Shown here in pieces: positions 5,580 through 8,788 of a stretch of 8,788 nt of DNA. How positions within the stretch are numbered: position 1 is the first letter of the stretch; every line of letters begins with the position of its first letter. This DNA comes from Clostridia bacterium (lineage in GTDB: Bacteria; Bacillota; Clostridia; Oscillospirales; Acutalibacteraceae): positions 1 through 8,788 of the forward strand of contig JAFWCS010000134.1 in the NCBI GenBank assembly GCA_017534365.1. The letters run 5' to 3'. The notes beneath the pieces are model-generated. The model worked only from the letters and a program-made list of their open reading frames with translations, made no database searches and was not told where the DNA came from. The position numbers and the translations under genes were made by a program.

Positions 5580-6293
5580 ATGGAAAAAAAGGAAATGATT
5601 TATGAAGGCAAGGCGAAAAAGGTGTTTCGCACAGACGATCCCGCGCTGCTGATCGTGGATTATAAGGACGACGCGACGGCATTCAACGGCCAGAAGCGCG
5701 GCACCATCGGCGGCAAGGGCATCATCAACAACAAAATGTCCAACTATCTGATGGCGATCCTGGAAAAAGAAGGCGTTCCGACCCATCTGGTGCAGGAGCT
5801 GAGCGAGCGCGAAACGCTGGTGAAATGCGTGAAGATCGTGCCGCTGGAGGTCATCATCCGCAACATCGCCGCCGGTTCGTTCTCCGCGCGTTATGGTGTG
5901 GAGGAAGGCACGCCGCTGAAAATCTCCACCATCGAATTTTCCTATAAGAACGACGATCTCGGCGATCCGCTGATCAATGATTATCACGCGCTCGCGCTGG
6001 GTCTTGCCACCGAGAAAGAGATCGAAACGATCAAAAAGTATGCCTTCAAGGTCAACGACGTCCTGCGCGCCCTCTGGGCCAAGCGCGGCGTGACGCTGGT
6101 CGATTTCAAACTGGAATTCGGCCGCCTTGCGGACGGCACCATCGTGCTGGCCGACGAGATCAGCCCCGATACCTGCCGCTTCTGGGATGCGGAGACCGGC
6201 AAAAAGCTGGATAAGGACCGCTTCCGCCGCGATCTGGGCAACGTCGAGGACGCCTATACCGAGATCATCGGCCGCCTGGTGGACGGAGAATAA
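5580..6293 (+). CDS. purC: Phosphoribosylaminoimidazole-succinocarboxamide (SAICAR) synthase
   Basis: PurC joins CAIR with aspartate, using ATP, to form SAICAR in de novo purine synthesis. The 237-residue cytosolic protein has the family's motifs: YEGKAKKV (8-15) in the ATP-binding glycine-rich part, PLEVIIRN (88-95), VDFKLEFG (174-181) and [12 protein letters not shown] (192-203). The length fits the stand-alone bacterial enzyme. The ATG at 5580 was chosen because AGGGAGG (5564-5570) ends nine bases before it; the in-frame ATG at 5571 directly abuts that site and is too close. The gene is alone between its own promoter and a strong terminator, not in a pur operon, and is divergent from the SRP RNA and dnaX unit. 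Confidence 0.98.
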   Translation: MEKKEMIYEGKAKKVFRTDDPALLIVDYKDDATAFNGQKRGTIGGKGIINNKMSNYLMAILEKEGVPTHLVQELSERETLVKCVKIVPLEVIIRNIAAGSFSARYGVEEGTPLKISTIEFSYKNDDLGDPLINDYHALALGLATEKEIETIKKYAFKVNDVLRALWAKRGVTLVDFKLEFGRLADGTIVLADEISPDTCRFWDAETGKKLDKDRFRRDLGNVEDAYTEIIGRLVDGE

Positions 6294-6320
6294 TCGGAAC
6301 AGAACAGAATCACAACAGCG

Positions 6321-6357
6321 CTTCCGGCAAGCTTTCGGGCTGCCGGAAGTTTTTTTT
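6321..6357 (+). terminator. Intrinsic terminator of purC
   Basis: CTTCCGGCA (6321-6329) pairs perfectly with TGCCGGAAG (6341-6349) across an 11-base loop and is followed by eight T's (6350-6357). It begins 28 bases after the purC stop. Confidence 0.92.
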
Positions 6358-6370
6358 CGGCGGTTCGTAG

Positions 6371-6390
6371 GGCAAGCATACATGCTTGCC
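6371..6390. repeat. Perfect palindrome in the purC downstream gap
   Basis: GGCAAGCAT (6371-6379) and ATGCTTGCC (6382-6390) are perfect inverted copies separated by two bases, preceded by CGTAG. It lacks a T tract, so it is not an obvious terminator. It opens a chain of palindromes that runs to about 6600. Confidence 0.7.
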
Positions 6391-6481
6391 GTTGTGAAAT
6401 CACGCCGCTCGAGCCAATGGCGACACACCGTAGGGAACGTTCTCCGCTTCCGCGTCGGTCGGTGCTTCTACCTGCGGCAGA

Positions 6482-6600
6482 GGTCTCCACTGGAGACCCG
6501 CACCGTCCCGGCGTTCCGTCACGGCGAAACGCCGCGAAACAACCCCTCCGCCGCAACCCCTCCACCGCCTTCGGCGGCACCTCCCCTTACACAGGGGAGG
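6482..6600. repeat. Chain of GC-rich palindromes, probable interspersed intergenic repeat
   Basis: Four stem-loops follow each other. GGTCTCC/GGAGACC is at 6482-6498, CGGCGTT/AACGCCG at 6509-6534, CCGCC/GGCGG with a three-base loop at 6565-6577, and CCTCCCC/GGGGAGG with a seven-base loop at 6580-6600. From memory, the last two resemble a mobile-looking repeat found between genes in many gut Clostridia; no search was possible. The stretch 6358-6630 holds no credible gene. Confidence 0.6.
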
Positions 6601-6629
6601 CGAAGCACGCCGGGAGATCGACGATTCGT

Positions 6630-6667
6630 AAAAATAGCGCCGCGCAGCCGAAAAAGCTGCGCGGCGC
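6630..6667 (-). terminator. Intrinsic terminator of the Tim44-like gene
   Basis: GCGCCGCGCAGC (6637-6648) and GCTGCGCGGCGC (6656-6667) form a perfect 12-base-pair stem with a seven-base loop. On the minus strand the stem is followed by TATTTTTA. It lies about 20 bases beyond the stop at 6688. It points toward the purC terminator, as expected for convergent genes. Confidence 0.88.
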
Positions 6668-6687
6668 GCATGTTTAATTATGATTGA

Positions 6688-7671
6688 TTATCCGCTTGTG
6701 CGCTGGGAGAGGCCTTTGATATTCGTGACCGCCCAGTCGAAGGTATCGGTGGTCAGGATGCTGTCGCAATAGGGGCATTTCGCGCTGTGGTTCAGGTCGA
6801 TCGGCGCGCCGCAGTTCGGGCAATAGTTGACCGTCGTGCCTGTGGAGCTGCCGGTGGTCACGCCCGTGGTGCGTTCGAGCACCCATTCATAATGCATGAA
6901 TTTTTCGGCCGTATTGCTGCCGCGCACGATCGCGCCGGAGGCGTCGTTTACCACGTAATCCACGATGCGGGTGCGCAGCTGCGCCACCACAACGTCCTTG
7001 CCGCTCTGCTGCTTCCAGCCCATGAGCTCCACGCCCAGCACGGCGATGCGCTCGATGCGGTTGGTCTGGTTCTGCTTGCGGTAGTTATTCTCCAGCTGCC
7101 GATCGCATTGCGCGTAAAAAGCGTCCGTCAGATAGGGCCGCAGGGGTTCGAGATCCTTCTCCTGCCAGGCGTTCTGGAACTGCACGTACAGGTTGGAGAG
7201 CTTCTCCTGAAACGCCGCGCTGTCAAAATCGGGGTCGATCTGCAGGTAGTCCTGCATCGGGCGCAGGGTGCTTTGATCCGTCGGCGTCGCGCCCGGCGCG
7301 ACCACCGGCTTGTGCGCCGGTTTATTGGATTTGCGCAGGATCGCACGGATAAAGAGGAAGGCCAGCACGACGAGAATGATCAGAAACACCACGCCGAAGC
7401 CCTGCGTCGTCGTATCGGAAAAACCGGAACCGCCGCCTGAGCCGCCGCCTGAGCCGAAGGGGATGACGATCCCGCCGCCGTCATAATCATCGTCGTCGCT
7501 GCCCCAGTCCCAATCGGAATCGCCGGAGTCCCAGCTGTCGCCGGAATCCCAGCTGTCGCCGAAATCGGAATCGCCGCCGATGTCGCCGAAATCCGCGTGA
7601 CCCAGCGCCGCGAAGCTGACCGCGAAGCAGAGAAAGACCGCGAGCACGCAAAGGATGCGTCTGAATTTCAT
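6688..7671 (-). CDS. Membrane-anchored Tim44-like domain protein with C-terminal zinc ribbon
   Basis: This 327-residue protein begins with a signal peptide, MKFRRILCVLAVFLCFAVSFAALGHA, probably cut after residue 26. A low-complexity acidic region (27-64) follows, rich in DSWDSG and SDWDWG units, then a glycine/serine stretch, one membrane segment (about 92-112), a basic stop-transfer KSNKPAHK, and a Tim44/NTF2-like domain (about 140-270; QFQNAWQEKDLEPLRPYLTDAFYAQ is typical). The C-terminus holds a zinc ribbon, CPNC (284-287) and CPYC (299-302). This architecture matches Firmicute proteins annotated as zinc-ribbon transport or Tim44-like proteins; their function is unknown, and transport is only implied by the domain name. 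The topology would place the acidic part outside and the Tim44-like and zinc domains in the cytoplasm. The ATG at 7671 has AAGGAGG (7679-7685) seven bases upstream and overlaps the preceding gene's TGA by four bases, so the two are likely cotranscribed. Confidence 0.88.
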   Translation of the reverse strand: MKFRRILCVLAVFLCFAVSFAALGHADFGDIGGDSDFGDSWDSGDSWDSGDSDWDWGSDDDDYDGGGIVIPFGSGGGSGGGSGFSDTTTQGFGVVFLIILVVLAFLFIRAILRKSNKPAHKPVVAPGATPTDQSTLRPMQDYLQIDPDFDSAAFQEKLSNLYVQFQNAWQEKDLEPLRPYLTDAFYAQCDRQLENNYRKQNQTNRIERIAVLGVELMGWKQQSGKDVVVAQLRTRIVDYVVNDASGAIVRGSNTAEKFMHYEWVLERTTGVTTGSSTGTTVNYCPNCGAPIDLNHSAKCPYCDSILTTDTFDWAVTNIKGLSQRTSG

Positions 7672-8788
7672 ACTGTTTCCTCCTTCCAGTCGGCAAAGAA
7701 TGCCTCGATCGTTTCTTTTGTTGCCGTGACCGCGCCCTGCGCGAGCTGCGGTTTGCCGCCGCCCCGCCCGCCGCAGGCTGCGTTGAGCGCCTTGGCCGCC
7801 CCACGCACGTCCGCCGTGCGGCTGGCCAGCGCGTATTTATAATCGCCGTCGCTGCCGGCGAAGGCCGCCGCCAGCGTGACGCGGTCCGCGAGCGCGTCCG
7901 CGAGCTGCCGGGCGTCATCCGCAGAGCCGTCCGCATAAAAACGGCAGGCCGCAGCGCCCTTCGCATCTGCGCACAGCGCCGCAAAGAGCTGCCGTTTTAC
8001 GCCGCCGAGGGCGAAATCCAGCGCTTTGTTTTTTTTCTGCAGCTTTTCCACCGCCTGCGAGATCTCATTGGGCTTCGCGCAAAGCAGCGCGGAGACCGCC
8101 GCCGTCTGCGCGTTTTTTTCGCGGTAATCCGCGAGCGCCCGGCGGCCGATCTGCAGCGTGACGCGCACGCCGCCTTTATAATTCATGCAATCCGTGACCT
8201 TGATGATCCCGACCTCGCCCGTGCGGGCGACGTGCGTGCCGCAGCAGGCGCAGAGATCGATCCCGGGGATCCGCGTCAGACGCAGCTGCCCTTCGACCTC
8301 TTTTTTGCTGCGGTAGCTGCAGCGCTCCGCCTCGGCAGGGGAGGGGCAAAGTGTTTCGATCGGCAGATCGCGGTAGACGGCTTCGTTGGCGAGCGTTTCG
8401 ATCCGCGCAAGCTCCTCCGGCGTAATTTTGCCGTCGAAATCGACCGTGACTGCGGTTTCGCCCATGTGGAAGCCGACGTTGTTCCAGCCGCAGACGCTGT
8501 GCACGACGCCGGAAAAGATGTGCTCGCCGGAATGCTGCTGCATCAGCGTGAAACGCCGGTCGAAGTCGATTTCGCCATGCACTGCGCCGGCAAGAGGCCG
8601 ATCACAGAAATGCACGGGGTTGCCGCCGCGCAGCTGCGTGTCCAGCACCCGCGCTTCGCCGAGCCGGCCGGTATCGCCGGGCTGGCCGCCGCCCTCCGGA
8701 AAGAACGCCGTGCGGTCCAGCGTGACGGCAAAGCGGCCGTTCTCTTCCACGCAGGCAAGCACCGCGGCGTCAAACGCCGCGCAGTAAC
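7668..8788 (-). CDS. Alanyl-tRNA editing protein, AlaX type with DHHA1 domain (5' end beyond window)
   Basis: AlaX proteins remove serine or glycine wrongly attached to tRNA-Ala, as free-standing relatives of the AlaRS editing domain. Numbered from the GTG at 8762, I see FFPEGGGQPGDTG (20-32), the first zinc pair HSGEH (77-81), the second CCGTH (173-177) and a C-terminal DHHA1 domain with GGRGGGKPQLAQGAV. A long helix (VEKLQKKNKALDFALGGVKRQLF) links editing and DHHA1 parts, which fits the longer AlaX class. The first in-window start candidate is that GTG, but the frame stays open to the edge, and the upstream residues YCAAFDAAVLACVEENG match the usual AlaX N-terminus. The true start therefore lies outside and the gene is cut. 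Its TGA overlaps the next gene's ATG (ATGA), which suggests coupling, though no functional link to the Tim44-like protein is known to me. Confidence 0.93.
   Translation of the reverse strand, partial: YCAAFDAAVLACVEENGRFAVTLDRTAFFPEGGGQPGDTGRLGEARVLDTQLRGGNPVHFCDRPLAGAVHGEIDFDRRFTLMQQHSGEHIFSGVVHSVCGWNNVGFHMGETAVTVDFDGKITPEELARIETLANEAVYRDLPIETLCPSPAEAERCSYRSKKEVEGQLRLTRIPGIDLCACCGTHVARTGEVGIIKVTDCMNYKGGVRVTLQIGRRALADYREKNAQTAAVSALLCAKPNEISQAVEKLQKKNKALDFALGGVKRQLFAALCADAKGAAACRFYADGSADDARQLADALADRVTLAAAFAGSDGDYKYALASRTADVRGAAKALNAACGGRGGGKPQLAQGAVTATKETIEAFFADWKEETV

Noticed and set aside
5403..6428. Minus-strand open frame of 341 codons opposite purC.
   Set aside because: It covers purC, both purC control regions and the purC terminator; its residues look like the antisense of a conserved enzyme, not a protein family.
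6371..6600. CRISPR array or transposon ends suggested by repeated palindromes.
   Set aside because: The palindromes differ from each other, have no regular spacer pattern, and no transposase or target duplication is visible.
6127..6687. Plus- and minus-strand frames in the purC downstream gap (for example 6417-6677 and 6254-6580).
   Set aside because: They run through terminator and palindrome repeats, have Pro/Arg/Ser-rich low-complexity products and no start signals.

Overview
The window looks like chromosomal DNA from a moderately GC-rich Clostridia-type Firmicute, plausibly a gut Oscillospiraceae/Ruminococcaceae relative. This rests on strong AGGAGG ribosome binding sites, a dnaX-ybaB-recR cluster headed by a small SRP RNA, a dnaN-S4-recF cluster, and GC-rich palindromic intergenic repeats of a kind common in that group. 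The taxonomic call is inference; no marker here fixes the species.

Layout, left to right. Bases 1-2298 (minus strand) carry recF, a small S4-domain protein and dnaN. recF has its Walker B region broken by an apparent one-base deletion near base 24 and runs off the left edge. Bases 2299-2631 hold no gene. They have the layout of a replication origin: five TAG trios, a short GC block, six GTGGAA/TTCCAC cores of DnaA boxes, and an AT-rich end with two 13-base repeats. Bases 2632-5192 (minus) carry recR, the YbaB/EbfC protein and dnaX. Bases 5219-5362 (minus) encode the SRP 4.5S-type RNA behind a near-consensus promoter. Divergently, purC lies on the plus strand (5580-6293) with its own promoter and terminator. 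Bases 6358-6630 contain a chain of palindromes. From 6630 to the right edge (minus) lie a terminator, a secreted or membrane-anchored Tim44-like/zinc-ribbon protein, and an AlaX-type alanyl-tRNA editing protein whose start is beyond the window.

How the parts relate. Most genes serve replication and repair: clamp (dnaN), clamp-loader subunit (dnaX), RecF/RecR of the RecFOR pathway, and nucleoid-associated YbaB. The most notable feature is that the origin-like region sits directly upstream of dnaN with the orientation known from the dnaA-dnaN gap of Bacillus, but dnaA is absent and recR occupies its place. If this is the origin, the dnaX-ybaB-recR unit would be transcribed head-on to the rightward fork. 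I see no CRISPR array, insertion sequence, phage gene, tRNA or rRNA, and no wholly new multi-gene system.
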